Positions 16,902-25,418 of a DNA stretch of 33,101 bases are shown here, piece after piece (position 1 is the stretch's first letter; each line of letters starts with the position of its first letter). Source of the DNA: Thiobacillaceae bacterium. GTDB taxonomy: Bacteria > Pseudomonadota > Gammaproteobacteria > Burkholderiales > Thiobacillaceae. The position numbers and the translations under genes are program-made. The stretch spans positions 1 through 33,101 of the forward strand of contig JAAPAA010000299.1 in NCBI GenBank assembly GCA_012274165.1, read 5' to 3'. The notes under the pieces are model-generated. The model was given only the letters and a program-made list of their open reading frames with translations. It was not told the origin of the DNA and ran no database searches.

Positions 16902-18098
16902 TCAGTTGCTCAGGATCCGGCAGGCCAGCTGCGCACGGATGGTCTTGTAGCCGTACAGCACATCGAGGCGGCAAGGGAACTTGTCGTTGTTGATGTCGTA
17001 CTGTCGGACGATGCGCATCGAGATGCCGTCCATGACTTGACGAGACGCGAAGTCCACGCCCTGCGGCATTACCAGGTCAGCGGTCGCAAAAGCGAACGCG
17101 TCCTTGTGGAACGCCAGAGAAGGCTTGTAAAGCGCTGATGCGCCGCCCACCTTGGCCACGGCCACGCCGTTGGCGATGCCAGCAGCCACCACGTTCTGAC
17201 GGCCGCCAGAGGTGTAGATGGCCGGGCTGATGTTGATGGTGCCTGCGCCGCCTGCATAGTCCGCCGTGACCACGAACTGCTGCAGCGTGCCGGTGTCAAC
17301 CTTCGACTCAGGATGCACACGGTTCGCACCGACGAACGTGATGATGTCGCCCTTCTTGAACGTGGTCGAACCAGTAGCCAGCACCACCTGGGTGGAGCCG
17401 TTGGCCGTCACAGCGCCGTTGACCGTGTAGCCGGTGGCCGCGGCGGCTGTGCCGGTCAGGCTGTTCTGGATCAGCGTGTTCTCGTAGAAGTCGTAGCCAC
17501 CAGTGCGGCCCATCGAGCCCTCGCGGTATTGCTCCTTGATCGCCGTGGAGTCCTGGAACAGGCCCTTGAGAGCATCCACCAGATCGACGTTATCCTGCGT
17601 GTTCAGCAGCACACTGCGGTTGCTGTCCATGGGCGCCAGGCTGTCGTTCAGCACCTTCCGCGAGTTCATCAGAGCGCGGAAATTGGCCGCACTGCCGATG
17701 TTGTTCACGTTGTTGTACACGTCAGCCATCATCGACAGCGCATCCGCCTCGATGTTCGCAGCCAGCACGGCCATTGCGGGGTCGAGCACACGCTTCGAGA
17801 AGTCGTCCAGGCTCAGGGTCAGGTCCACCGAGGTGAAGTTCAGATCGACACCCTTCTGGGTGGCAACCTGCAGCGTTGTGCTGATTTCAGTGGTGTCCTG
17901 CGCCGACAGGGTAGGACCAGTACGAACGACGTATTCGTTCGGCAGCCGGATCTTCAGCGAGTCGCCGATCTTGGCACCCGTCTTGGCGAACGAGTCGTCG
18001 TAGGTGCGGTTGATGTTGCCCACGAAGTTGAGCTTCTGGTGCAGGATACGCAGCGCCTCACGGGTCACTGCGGTGGGGGTAAGAATGCTGTTTGCCAT
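16902..18098 (-). CDS. Major capsid protein, P22 coat-like
   Basis: 398 residues. Starts MANSILTPTAVTREALRILHQKLNFVGNINRTYDDSFAKTGAKIGDSLKIRLPNEYVVRTG, a signature opening of the P22 coat (gp5-like) family. The middle (GVDLNFTSVDLTLSLDDFSKRVLDPAMAVLAANIEADAL) is also typical. It forms the HK97-fold shell assembled on the scaffold encoded just upstream. Length is close to P22 gp5. Confidence 0.92.
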   Translation of the reverse strand: MANSILTPTAVTREALRILHQKLNFVGNINRTYDDSFAKTGAKIGDSLKIRLPNEYVVRTGPTLSAQDTTEISTTLQVATQKGVDLNFTSVDLTLSLDDFSKRVLDPAMAVLAANIEADALSMMADVYNNVNNIGSAANFRALMNSRKVLNDSLAPMDSNRSVLLNTQDNVDLVDALKGLFQDSTAIKEQYREGSMGRTGGYDFYENTLIQNSLTGTAAAATGYTVNGAVTANGSTQVVLATGSTTFKKGDIITFVGANRVHPESKVDTGTLQQFVVTADYAGGAGTINISPAIYTSGGRQNVVAAGIANGVAVAKVGGASALYKPSLAFHKDAFAFATADLVMPQGVDFASRQVMDGISMRIVRQYDINNDKFPCRLDVLYGYKTIRAQLACRILSN

Positions 18099-18144
18099 CT
18101 GTATCTCCGGCGCCTCTCGGCGTTAGGAATGAAGAAAAGCGGCC

Positions 18145-19008
18145 TTATCGGCGCGCCCTGACTTGCGAGTTCCGCCACTTGGTCCACTCCTCGACAGACA
18201 TGCTGTCGGGGTCCATCGATCCGCGTGTCTTGCTCGTCGAGTTCACGCGAGTGACTGGCTTTTCCTGGACCGGAGCTTTGCGCTGTGTGGCCTGCTTCCT
18301 GGCTGTGTCGAACTGGTACGAGCGGAACAGGTCGATCACGAAATTCGGCGTGGTCACGTTCGCCAGTTGCGACTCGGAGTAACCACGACTCTTTCCGTAC
18401 TCGACCAGCTTTGCGGCGAGATCCGGGCCCCAGCCAGGGATTTCGCGCTGCAGGACGGCCTTTCCTTCATCCAGTGACCGTGCAGCTTCTTGCTGTTGCC
18501 ACTGGCTGAACTGTTGCTGTCGTTGCGCGAGTGCTCCTGCAGCCTGTCCACGAATGGATTGCAGCTGCTGCATTCGCAACATGACCTTCTGCACCTGAAG
18601 CGGGTCCTGTTCGTGGAGCTGCTGCAGGTTGATCTGCTGCAGTTGCGCGAACTCCCGATCAATCGAGCGGATGTCCGCCACGATGTCCAAGTTCTGTTGG
18701 TCAAATTGGCGCACTTGCTCTGTGCGCTCGCGCTCGGCTTCAATTGCCTTGCGCTGGGCCGCTACCTCTTGCGTTTTGCGGGTGTAGTCCGCTTGCATGA
18801 GGCGCTCGGCCTTGAGGCGTTCAATGTCGCCCTTCTTGCCACGGACCTTGAGGCCGTCTAGGTCCTCTTCAAGTTCATCCTCTTCCGCGTCCGGTTGCTC
18901 GTTTTCGAGGCCTTCCGCTTCAAGTTCCTGATCTTGCTGCCCGTTTGACGCGGCGCCTACGTCCTGTTCTTGCGCCAGGGAATCCCCGGAGGGTTGTTCC
19001 TGTTCCAT
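18145..19008 (-). CDS. Capsid scaffold protein
   Basis: 287 residues, highly acidic N-terminus (EAEGLENEQPDAEEDELEEDLDG), then a Gln/Glu-rich coiled-coil region (KAERLMQADYTRKTQEVAAQRKAIEAERERTEQVRQFDQQ...) and a basic C-terminus (KWRNSQVRARR). Position between portal and coat and this charge layout are diagnostic of scaffolds; the basic tail would bind coat protein. It has no protease motif. Confidence 0.85.
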   Translation of the reverse strand: MEQEQPSGDSLAQEQDVGAASNGQQDQELEAEGLENEQPDAEEDELEEDLDGLKVRGKKGDIERLKAERLMQADYTRKTQEVAAQRKAIEAERERTEQVRQFDQQNLDIVADIRSIDREFAQLQQINLQQLHEQDPLQVQKVMLRMQQLQSIRGQAAGALAQRQQQFSQWQQQEAARSLDEGKAVLQREIPGWGPDLAAKLVEYGKSRGYSESQLANVTTPNFVIDLFRSYQFDTARKQATQRKAPVQEKPVTRVNSTSKTRGSMDPDSMSVEEWTKWRNSQVRARR

Positions 19009-19056
19009 TACTGCTCCTGCGGTCGTTTCTCAACGATGCGCTGCCCCAATCAGGCC

Positions 19057-21165
19057 TTACGGCATGGCTGGTGGGGGCTGTTCACCAGGCATTAAAAAAC
19101 CGCCCTGAGGCGGCTGTTGTTCTTCGCTGTGTTCAGGTGGCTCCATCGCCTGCCTGACGGTCTCCATGACCAGCATCTGTATATCCTGCGGGCTCATCGC
19201 AGGCTGCGTGAGCTTCAGTCGGTTTGTGACTGCGTTGTACTCATCGATCTCCAGCTTCTTGGCATCAATCTGAGCGTTCAGCATGGCTTGCGCATCCTTG
19301 CTCTTCTCCTGCTCAAGTTGCTGTGTCAGCTGCTGGATCTGTTGCTGCAACTGGCCGACAGCCTGCTTGGCCATCTGGTCCATTTGCTGCATCTGCTGCT
19401 GCATTTGCTGGACCTGTGGGTTCTGACCCTGCAGCTGAGGCGGCAGCATCATCTTCATGCGCGCCGCGATGTCATCAGCACCTGGCCAATCGAGGTTCTT
19501 GACCAATAGATCCCCAGCCACCTGCATCATCGGCGGGAACATCTTGCCAAGCTCCATCATTTGGGCGGCGGCTTCCTCGCGCTTCGTGCTGTACGAAGGA
19601 CCAACTTCACAGGTCACATCGTATTTGCCAGCAGTGACGTCAAACACCTTGGTCAGCCCCTGAACCGTCTCCTGCTCTTTCCCAGCCTCATACACCTTGC
19701 TTTGTTGACTCTTGGCTGGGTCAGGGGTGAACGGCTGGTTGATCGGCACTGACTCGTTCGTGCCATCCTCATAGATCACACGGATCATGCGTGGCGCGCT
19801 GTACACCTTTGGGATCAAGTCCACCAGCACACGGCCAGCGTGACGAATGGCACGGGCCAAGTTGTCGATGTAGTTGAACGTCGCAGTGTCCGACTCGCGC
19901 TGACGCTGCAGGATGGCTCGGCCCGATGTCTCATTGCTCCGCGCACCCAGAGCAGCGTCGTAGATGCCCATCACGGCCTTCATGTCGTCCGAGGCGTTCA
20001 GAGCCTCTTGCAGCGCTCCAGCAGGCGGGCCAGCAAATGGCTGGCGTTGCGGCGGCTGAGCACCATCGAATTCAATGTATGGGTGCGACACCACGTTCGC
20101 AGTGGCCCACTTCGCTTGGTCGCTATTGAAGGCCCCCTTCGGCCCGATGAATGGAGTCTTTGGCGCCAGTGCAACCAGCTCGGTCGAAGCTGTGCGCCAG
20201 TAGTTGAACATCTGCTGCGGGTCTTTGGCCCAGCGCGTCAGGCTGATGAAGTGGCGACGCCCTTCAACAATGACCTCGTCGCCGTACACCGGAATGATCG
20301 GGATGTACTTTCCCGCCCAATCGTTCGTCTCCAGGATCTCGGCGCCGCTCATGATGCGCTGCGTGACCTTATATGTTTTTGTTGGCCGCGTCTCCACGAT
20401 CTGCAAGCCCTGCGCATCGCACAGGTCCTTGATCTTCAGATACTCTGGCTCGTAGAGAACCATGCCATCAGAGAGCTTCAGGAGCGTCGCGGGGACCTCC
20501 TTGCGCGTCCAGTACTCAGCCACCCGGACAAGCTCGTTGTCTCGCCAGCCATTGGGGAGGTCTTGATAGTCAGTTTCCCAGTTGACCTTATCCGCGCCCT
20601 TCCAGCGCTTCTTGAACGCTTCGGCTGTGAACAACTCTGTGATGAACGACTTGTTCCAGTCGCTGGAGTCAGCGCAGTTGCTGTTCTCGTCACCGTAGAC
20701 CGTCAAGGGATTGACGATGCGCTCAATGAAGATGTCTTGGTCGAACTGGTCGTCGCAAGCGTAGTCAGTGGTGATGCGGAAATAGCCAAACCCGCCAGTC
20801 ACGGCATTGTCCAGCGCTGTGTCGTAGGCGATGTCGGCGTTGGACGTGTACTCGATGTTGCGGATCAGACCATTGAAGATCTCTGCTGTCTCGCGTGTCG
20901 CGCCCGAGTCCACTGGGTGGACCTTGATCGCAGGCTTGTTTTGGCGTGCGTCATTCAACACCTGGCGGGTCATCGCGGGAAGGCGATTGATTGTCAGGCA
21001 CGGTCGCCCATCCAGCTCTCGCTGACGCTTCACGCCATCCGGCCATTGCTCCCCCAGGCGGGAGAACTTGACGTCATCGATCCACTGCTTGCGGTTGGTA
21101 GCTTCGGCGTCTTCAGACAGCCGGAACTCCTCAAGCGCATCAGTGAGTTCATCTTTGTCGCTCAT
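19057..21165 (-). CDS. Portal protein, P22-like
   Basis: 702 residues. Opening MSDKDELTDALEEFRLSEDAEATNRKQWIDDVKFSRLGEQWPDGVKRQRELDGRPCLTINRLPAMTRQVLNDARQN is the standard start of P22-type portal proteins. The body continues with ...YDTALDNAVTGGFGYFRITTDY... and ARSNETSGRAILQRQRESDTATFNYIDNL. The C-terminal Gln-rich coiled coil (about 590-660) corresponds to the barrel-like extension. It forms the dodecameric DNA gateway. It follows the large terminase with a 1-base gap. Confidence 0.93.
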   Translation of the reverse strand: MSDKDELTDALEEFRLSEDAEATNRKQWIDDVKFSRLGEQWPDGVKRQRELDGRPCLTINRLPAMTRQVLNDARQNKPAIKVHPVDSGATRETAEIFNGLIRNIEYTSNADIAYDTALDNAVTGGFGYFRITTDYACDDQFDQDIFIERIVNPLTVYGDENSNCADSSDWNKSFITELFTAEAFKKRWKGADKVNWETDYQDLPNGWRDNELVRVAEYWTRKEVPATLLKLSDGMVLYEPEYLKIKDLCDAQGLQIVETRPTKTYKVTQRIMSGAEILETNDWAGKYIPIIPVYGDEVIVEGRRHFISLTRWAKDPQQMFNYWRTASTELVALAPKTPFIGPKGAFNSDQAKWATANVVSHPYIEFDGAQPPQRQPFAGPPAGALQEALNASDDMKAVMGIYDAALGARSNETSGRAILQRQRESDTATFNYIDNLARAIRHAGRVLVDLIPKVYSAPRMIRVIYEDGTNESVPINQPFTPDPAKSQQSKVYEAGKEQETVQGLTKVFDVTAGKYDVTCEVGPSYSTKREEAAAQMMELGKMFPPMMQVAGDLLVKNLDWPGADDIAARMKMMLPPQLQGQNPQVQQMQQQMQQMDQMAKQAVGQLQQQIQQLTQQLEQEKSKDAQAMLNAQIDAKKLEIDEYNAVTNRLKLTQPAMSPQDIQMLVMETVRQAMEPPEHSEEQQPPQGGFLMPGEQPPPAMP
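19094..19113 (-). terminator. Terminator-like hairpin inside the portal 3' end
   Basis: CCGCC (19100-19104) pairs with GGCGG (19109-19113). On the minus strand the stem is followed by six T residues (19099-19094). It lies within the last ~60 bases of the portal coding region, where it encodes Pro-Gln-Gly-Gly-Phe-Leu. It could lower transcription into scaffold and coat or stabilise the upstream message. Confidence 0.55.
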
Positions 21166-21166
21166 G

Positions 21167-22471
21167 TCATCCCATCCAAGAAATTACTTGCGGCGTTGCC
21201 TTGCGTTGCGCCTGAGGCTCTTCATAGGCTACGCACATCAGCCCGAATGCATCGGCGCCGTGGCTCGACCAGTCGTGCTCAGGGCCTAGGCCGATGCCGC
21301 GCTGCTCGTCTCGCTTTTCGTGATACCAGCCCAGTGCCTCAAGCCCGGGCTGGGTCGTGGCCTCGTTGAACCACATCGACCCGAACAGGCGCCTGCCAGC
21401 CTCAATGCGGGCCTTGGCTGCGCCCTTGCCTTGGTTCGGCACTACCGTGACCGTGTAGCCCGCCTGGCGTAGCGCGGACTCGTATGACACGTCATGCACC
21501 TTGTCTTGCGTGGCGCCATCGTGCGGCAGCCAGATCTGAGCTTTGTCGTAGCCGTGCTCACGCATCCAGTTCAGATGCGATGACAGCGGCTGGCCCACTT
21601 GCTCGTAGTAGTCGAGCACTCGAATCTCTTTGCCGACGAACTGGGCTATCCACATCGCGAAGGCATCAGCCCTTGCGCCTGTGCCGCCAATATCCACGAA
21701 TGCTCGCAGCGTCATCAGCGGGTCAGCCGGTACACGCCCAATCCTGTTGTCCTGCCGTGCCTTGACGATGTGCGAGGCGAAGTACGCGCCCTCGATTACC
21801 GTGGCGTAGTCGCCTTCCCAGATGTGCGCGTACTGCTCAGGTCGCTCAGCCAGGTCACGCAGCCGCACACGCTCAAGCAGCGCAGGAAACTTCGGGTTGT
21901 CCTTCCAGTTGCAGCGCACGTACTTCATGCGCGGATCGCTCGAGCCTTTGAACCGCTTCTCGACCGGCGCACTCTTGCGCTTCGGATTCCACGTCACCCA
22001 TAGCTCGGCATTCCAGTCCGTGCCTTCTTCCCGCAGCGTGGGGATCAACGTTGTCCAGGCCTCATCCGTCACTGGCTCGGCTTCATCCACCCAGCACAAC
22101 AGCAAACGGCCCTTGGACTTGATCGACGCGATGTTGCGGTCCAGTCCAGCAAAGGCGAATGTGATCCGCCCATCACGGCTCTTGATGTACTTGTCACCAA
22201 CGTCGTAGTAGGCAGCAAGCCAGGGCTCATCCTCTATCGCGCGCTTGCACTCTTCCAGAGAGCTATCCTCAAGCGAGTTCATGAACTGCCGAGCACACAG
22301 CAAGATGCCGGTGACACCAGCCTTGCCGTACTGGTATCCCTTGACCGCGGCCATCTTGGCGAAGCTGCGTGTCTTGCCAGACCCTCGACCGCCATAGCAC
22401 GCGCGCACGTCCGCCTCCCCCGAGAACAGCTCAATCAGCTTCTCAGGGATGGCAATCTGCGCAGTGGTCAT
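21167..22471 (-). CDS. terL: Terminase large subunit
   Basis: 434 residues. Walker A GGRGSGKT (27-34), Walker B LLLCWVDEAE (123-132) and the nuclease acids Asp260 (FVDIGG), Asp318 (LPHDG) and Asp407 (SHGADAF) are all visible, matching the PBSX/Terminase_3 group. It is the ATP-driven motor and nuclease for DNA packaging into proheads, working with the small subunit encoded just upstream and the portal just downstream. Confidence 0.96.
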   Translation of the reverse strand: MTTAQIAIPEKLIELFSGEADVRACYGGRGSGKTRSFAKMAAVKGYQYGKAGVTGILLCARQFMNSLEDSSLEECKRAIEDEPWLAAYYDVGDKYIKSRDGRITFAFAGLDRNIASIKSKGRLLLCWVDEAEPVTDEAWTTLIPTLREEGTDWNAELWVTWNPKRKSAPVEKRFKGSSDPRMKYVRCNWKDNPKFPALLERVRLRDLAERPEQYAHIWEGDYATVIEGAYFASHIVKARQDNRIGRVPADPLMTLRAFVDIGGTGARADAFAMWIAQFVGKEIRVLDYYEQVGQPLSSHLNWMREHGYDKAQIWLPHDGATQDKVHDVSYESALRQAGYTVTVVPNQGKGAAKARIEAGRRLFGSMWFNEATTQPGLEALGWYHEKRDEQRGIGLGPEHDWSSHGADAFGLMCVAYEEPQAQRKATPQVISWMG

Positions 22472-22875
22472 TTCAGGGGAACTAGCTCTACTCTCGTAAC
22501 GGTCTCGACTGGGCCGCCATCCTTGCCGGACAACTCCTGCCGGTCAGTGATCAGGCCCAGCAGCTTTGCCTTGCCCATCGTTGCGGCCACCATCGCAGCA
22601 GCCTGAGGCTTCTCAGAAGTGCTTGCCGCAACTCGGGCCTCTTCAAGCTCGCGGATCAAGTCACTCACCGTGATTTCGTGGCGTTCAACATGCGAAGCCT
22701 GGAGCGCAGCCACCCTTACCGCGACATTACCGTTTGCCAGTAACTCACTGGCCTTCACCGCAATCACTGCTGGCTTCATGTTCTCGGCGTTGTAGGAGCG
22801 CCGGTACGCTTCAGAGGCGTTGCCCGTTTCCACGTAGGCAAGGGCAAAGGCCTCCTGCTTGATGGTCAGGGCCAT
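22468..22875 (-). CDS. terS: Terminase small subunit
   Basis: 135 residues. Begins MALTIKQEAFALAYVETGNASEAYRRSYN, the terminase_2 helix-turn-helix signature (LT-KQE-F---Y---GNA--AYR). The helical middle allows oligomerisation and DNA recognition at the pac site. It is the first late gene after the Q-like antiterminator and a terminator-bearing gap, and overlaps terL by 4 bases. Confidence 0.93.
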   Translation of the reverse strand: MALTIKQEAFALAYVETGNASEAYRRSYNAENMKPAVIAVKASELLANGNVAVRVAALQASHVERHEITVSDLIRELEEARVAASTSEKPQAAAMVAATMGKAKLLGLITDRQELSGKDGGPVETVTRVELVPLK

Positions 22876-22953
22876 GGTGGTCTTTGTTGGGTGCAGGGCT
22901 AAGCACTCGAAGGAGGGGCAGTTGAGGGGTTAGTGCCGCCCTGCGGAAATGAA

Positions 22954-22983
22954 AAAGCCCCGGCCATTTCTGGTCAGGGCTTT
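22954..22983 (-). terminator. Terminator between Q-like gene and terminase (tR'-like)
   Basis: AAAGCCC (22954-22960) pairs with GGGCTTT (22977-22983), extended by GGCCA/TGGTC (one wobble) over a TTTC loop. On the minus strand a T-run follows. It lies in the 186-bp gap (22876-23061) after the Q-like gene, where lambdoid phages carry a late promoter and a Q-suppressed terminator. A second hairpin (TCCCGG 23001-23006 with CCGGGA 23013-23018) precedes it. No gene is seen in this gap. Confidence 0.7.
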
Positions 22984-23061
22984 GATGTTGCTCGCACCCA
23001 TCCCGGCGCAAACCGGGACGTTCTAGTGCTGTTGCTAACGATGGCTGCCACGTTACCAGAA

Positions 23062-23454
23062 TCATTTGCGGATTGCAACAGGCTTTGCGCGATTCTTCAG
23101 CATCGTTCTGGCGTCATGCACCAGTTCGCAGAGCGCATCCATCGTGACTCCCAGGAGCTTTGCCGCCTTCTTTGGGTTGTTGGCGTAGACGTACCACCAT
23201 CGGACCGCGTGGCGGTTCTTCTCGGGCAGGTCGACTACTAGCTTTTCCAGCGTGTGTGCGTCCAAGCTGTTGACCGGGATGTGATCCAGCGGGACAGACT
23301 CGCTGGCGTCCTTTTCCTTGAAAAACCGCCACATGGGATGCGAGTAGGCGCTGTTCCCGTTGCGAGCCCACCGTGCCCAGTTCTGCAGCCTCAGGTGGAT
23401 TTCCTCGTGCTCGGCTTTGATCAGGTTGTAGTCGACGTAGGCTTTCATCAGCAT
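23062..23454 (-). CDS. Q-like late antitermination protein
   Basis: 130 residues from the ATG at 23454, chosen for its AAGGAG site; it overlaps the NinG end. The sequence MLMKAYVDYNLIKAEHEEIHLRLQNWARWAR..., then LVVDLPEKNRHAVRWWYVYANNPKKAAKLLGVTMDALCELVHDARTMLKNR, has the arrangement of Q-type antiterminators (helical body with a C-terminal HTH-like unit). It would bind near the late promoter and let polymerase read through the terminator at 22954-22983 into the packaging, head, tail and lysis genes. Confidence 0.75.
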   Translation of the reverse strand: MLMKAYVDYNLIKAEHEEIHLRLQNWARWARNGNSAYSHPMWRFFKEKDASESVPLDHIPVNSLDAHTLEKLVVDLPEKNRHAVRWWYVYANNPKKAAKLLGVTMDALCELVHDARTMLKNRAKPVAIRK

Positions 23455-24032
23455 GTGGGCTCCTTCTTTGCTTGCTTGTTCAGTGCTCGGTAGTGGTCGC
23501 GGATAGAGATCAACTCTTCTCTGGTCCATTTGCGCGGCTGGTTATCAGACTCAAGTGCTTCCACAGCCTCCAGCCCAATGCGGGCCACAAGGCCAATGCG
23601 GTAGTCAACAGCACGGCCAGCACCCCAGCGGTTGCAAACCTTGCGCTGGGCATGAGCATTCCTCTCGTCAAATCGGAGATGGGACGCACTTCCCGTGGAG
23701 CGGTAATGGCCGCAGTCGAACGCGCCACCCACTTCTCCTGCTCCCAAAGGTAGGCCGCAGCAAATACAAGGCCTCGCACGGTCTCGCTCCCTGATGAATG
23801 AGTTGAATGCAACTTGAGCCTCCTTGATCAGATCAGGAATGGTCTTGATGGCCTCTTTGCGCCGGCGCGTTTCAGCCTTCTCTACTCTGGTAGCGGCCCT
23901 CACCTGCTTCTGGCGCTTGCGCTCTGCCTTGGCGCCCTCGGCCTCTGAGTAAGCGTCGATGCAGGCCGGGTGGATGTGCTGGCCCGGCTCCAGCTTGCCC
24001 TTGCAGTGGGGGCAGCGTGTGCGGCGCATCAT
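23448..24032 (-). CDS. ninG: Recombination protein NinG
   Basis: 194 residues from the ATG at 24032 (an ATGA overlap with the previous gene). N-terminal zinc motif CPHCKGKLEPGQHIHPAC, a basic coiled region (KAERKRQKQVRAATRVEKAETRRRKEA), then CICCGLPL...FDCGHYRSTGSASHLRFDERNAHAQRKVCNRW, the NinG (Rap) signature. It acts in phage homologous recombination on branched DNA. Lies between NinB and the Q-like gene, as in many lambdoid phages. Confidence 0.93.
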   Translation of the reverse strand: MMRRTRCPHCKGKLEPGQHIHPACIDAYSEAEGAKAERKRQKQVRAATRVEKAETRRRKEAIKTIPDLIKEAQVAFNSFIRERDRARPCICCGLPLGAGEVGGAFDCGHYRSTGSASHLRFDERNAHAQRKVCNRWGAGRAVDYRIGLVARIGLEAVEALESDNQPRKWTREELISIRDHYRALNKQAKKEPTC

Positions 24033-24193
24033 GGCTTGAGAATCTCCCAGCGCAGGCCAGCGAAGTACCATGCCTTCCTGAATCCATAGCGCTCCGAGAA
24101 AAGCGGCTCGCATCCCCTCGATGGCTTCACGTATAAGCCATAGCCGAAGATGCGCACCCAGAACCCCCAGCGGAAGAAGCATGTTTTGATCAC
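24029..24193 (-). CDS. Small conserved nin-region protein, 54 aa
   Basis: GTG start at 24193 overlapping the NinB stop. The sequence (M)IKTCFFRWGFWVRIFGYGLYVKPSRGCEPLFSERYGFRKAWYFAGLRWEILKP is basic and aromatic. Small proteins of the form 'RIFGYGL......LFSERYGFRKA...GLR.E.L' are common next to ninB/ninG in beta- and gammaproteobacterial phages. Function unknown. Stop overlaps the NinG ATG. Confidence 0.7.
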   Translation of the reverse strand: MIKTCFFRWGFWVRIFGYGLYVKPSRGCEPLFSERYGFRKAWYFAGLRWEILKP

Positions 24194-24603
24194 TGCTCGC
24201 CCTCCCACGCCTTGAACTGCACGTTCTGTTGCGCGCCGAAGGACTCCATCAGCGTCTGCAGCTCGCACATCTCAGCCTTGGTCATGCGGCTTGTGGACTG
24301 GCCGCAGACGACGAATCCGCCATCCAGACCTGGCACGACCTTCGTGCGCTTGAGCGCGGCGCTGAACACGTCCTTCCATTCCTCGCTGGTCAGCTTGTGG
24401 CCGTGCCAGTTCACCTGGGCGCTGATGTCGGCGAGCATCGACCACAGGCGGCGGTTCTGCGCATCGCTGCGCTTCTCTGGCCTCAGTTCCGCAACCATGC
24501 GCTTGCCATCGCGCACGGCCTCCTTGGCGTTCTTCCAGAGGAAGCTGATGGCCTTGTGGGCTTGGCCCTCTTCCCACAGGCTCAGGGTGAGGCGGTCAGT
24601 CAT
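24190..24603 (-). CDS. ninB: Recombination protein NinB
   Basis: 137 residues. Core motif LRPEKRSDAQNRRLWSMLADISAQVNWHGHKLTSEEWKDVFSAALKRTKVVPGLDGGFVVCGQSTSRMTKAEMCELQTLMESFGAQQNVQF is the NinB (lambda Orf) signature. NinB assists recombination by binding single-stranded DNA and SSB. Its stop is coupled to the next GTG; it begins inside the end of the preceding small gene. Confidence 0.95.
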   Translation of the reverse strand: MTDRLTLSLWEEGQAHKAISFLWKNAKEAVRDGKRMVAELRPEKRSDAQNRRLWSMLADISAQVNWHGHKLTSEEWKDVFSAALKRTKVVPGLDGGFVVCGQSTSRMTKAEMCELQTLMESFGAQQNVQFKAWEGEQ

Positions 24604-24781
24604 GGCGCACCTCCTTGACGACTTCCCGCCTCATTCTCCTGATGTACCGCTCTGCCTCTCCGACAGAAGAATGGGTGTTCGCGAAGCCCATCTGGAACCA
24701 GAAGAATGGCAGCCACCAATAGCTCACCTGAGCCTCATATCCAAGGTATGCGTCTCGGACGATCCTGTAGCGGTTTTTCAT
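24596..24781 (-). CDS. Small phage protein, 61 aa
   Basis: MKNRYRIVRDAYLGYEAQVS..., with an aromatic, moderately hydrophobic middle (YWWLPFFWFQMGFANTHSSVGEAERYIRR) and a basic end. This 'YRIVRD.Y.GYE.Q...W.LP.FW.Q.G...T..S...AE.Y' form recurs in small phage proteins; function unknown. ATGA overlap with the upstream gene. A longer frame through 25306 exists only by crossing other genes. Confidence 0.72.
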   Translation of the reverse strand: MKNRYRIVRDAYLGYEAQVSYWWLPFFWFQMGFANTHSSVGEAERYIRRMRREVVKEVRHD

Positions 24782-24927
24782 GCCTGCGCCCCCTTCCCCG
24801 CCCACGACTCGTAGGCGGCTTGGGGTGTCAGGCCGAAGCCGTAGACCCGGCCGGCCAGGAGGAAGCCCTGGTAGACCGGAGAGAAGCACAGCCAGACGCC
24901 GCGCTCTTTGCGCATGCGGGGCTTCAT
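24778..24927 (-). CDS. Small phage protein, 49 aa
   Basis: MKPRMRKERGVWLCFSPVYQ... continuing GFLLAGRVYGFGLTPQAAYESWAGKG. The pattern 'VWLC......G.G.TP..AY..W' is a familiar tiny phage protein. It has a 4-base overlap with both neighbours and fills exactly the gap between them, which strongly supports it despite its size. Function unknown. Confidence 0.75.
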   Translation of the reverse strand: MKPRMRKERGVWLCFSPVYQGFLLAGRVYGFGLTPQAAYESWAGKGAQA

Positions 24928-25418
24928 GCTTGCTCCTTCGGCGCAACTCCGCGCCCACGGTGAAACCCAGCATCCACGCCATTCCCAGCCGTTTTCGACC
25001 CGTTTTCAGCCGTTTCCGCGCCCATGGCGAGCGCTTGAGCCGCAGCACAGCGCAGGATGGCCAGGCGCATGCGGTCCGCGCGCTGGGATTCGTCGGGCAC
25101 GTCTTCCATGAAGCCAAAGCAGGCACGTTCTGGCGTTGGCGTGTATCCATCAACCGATGCACTGACCCATGGGTGGTTGTCTGCCGGGTGGTTGTGCTCC
25201 ACGCTGATGCGCAGGGCAGCAGCCAGATCCATCGCCTGCTCGCCGCAGTGCCTAGGGTTCCACGGCCTCGCCGGACCGTCGAGATTCCACAGATAGGCCC
25301 GACCATCCACTTCCTTGAAAAACCATCCCTCGCACTCGGATGGCCACGGCTCGCCTTCGGCCAGGACGTGCATGCCCCTGGCCCGAGCCGCCGCCTCCAG
25401 CATTTCGCGCTCGGTCAT
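24924..25418 (-). CDS. Phage ABA-sandwich domain protein
   Basis: 164 residues. N-terminal MTEREMLEAAARARGMHVLAEGEPW..., then a block AYLWNLDGPARPWNPRHCGEQAMDLAAALRISVEHN...PWVSASVDGY...RADRMRLAILRCAAAQALAMG, which is the ABA-sandwich layout (WNP..D...A..L...L; ends AI-R-AA). The tail from ~135 is low complexity. Accessory protein of unknown role; coupled to both neighbours. Confidence 0.78.
   Translation of the reverse strand: MTEREMLEAAARARGMHVLAEGEPWPSECEGWFFKEVDGRAYLWNLDGPARPWNPRHCGEQAMDLAAALRISVEHNHPADNHPWVSASVDGYTPTPERACFGFMEDVPDESQRADRMRLAILRCAAAQALAMGAETAENGSKTAGNGVDAGFHRGRGVAPKEQA

Noticed and set aside
19840..21369. 509-codon open frame on the plus strand
   Set aside because: Antisense to the portal gene, which is recognised with confidence; no ribosome site and no family resemblance.
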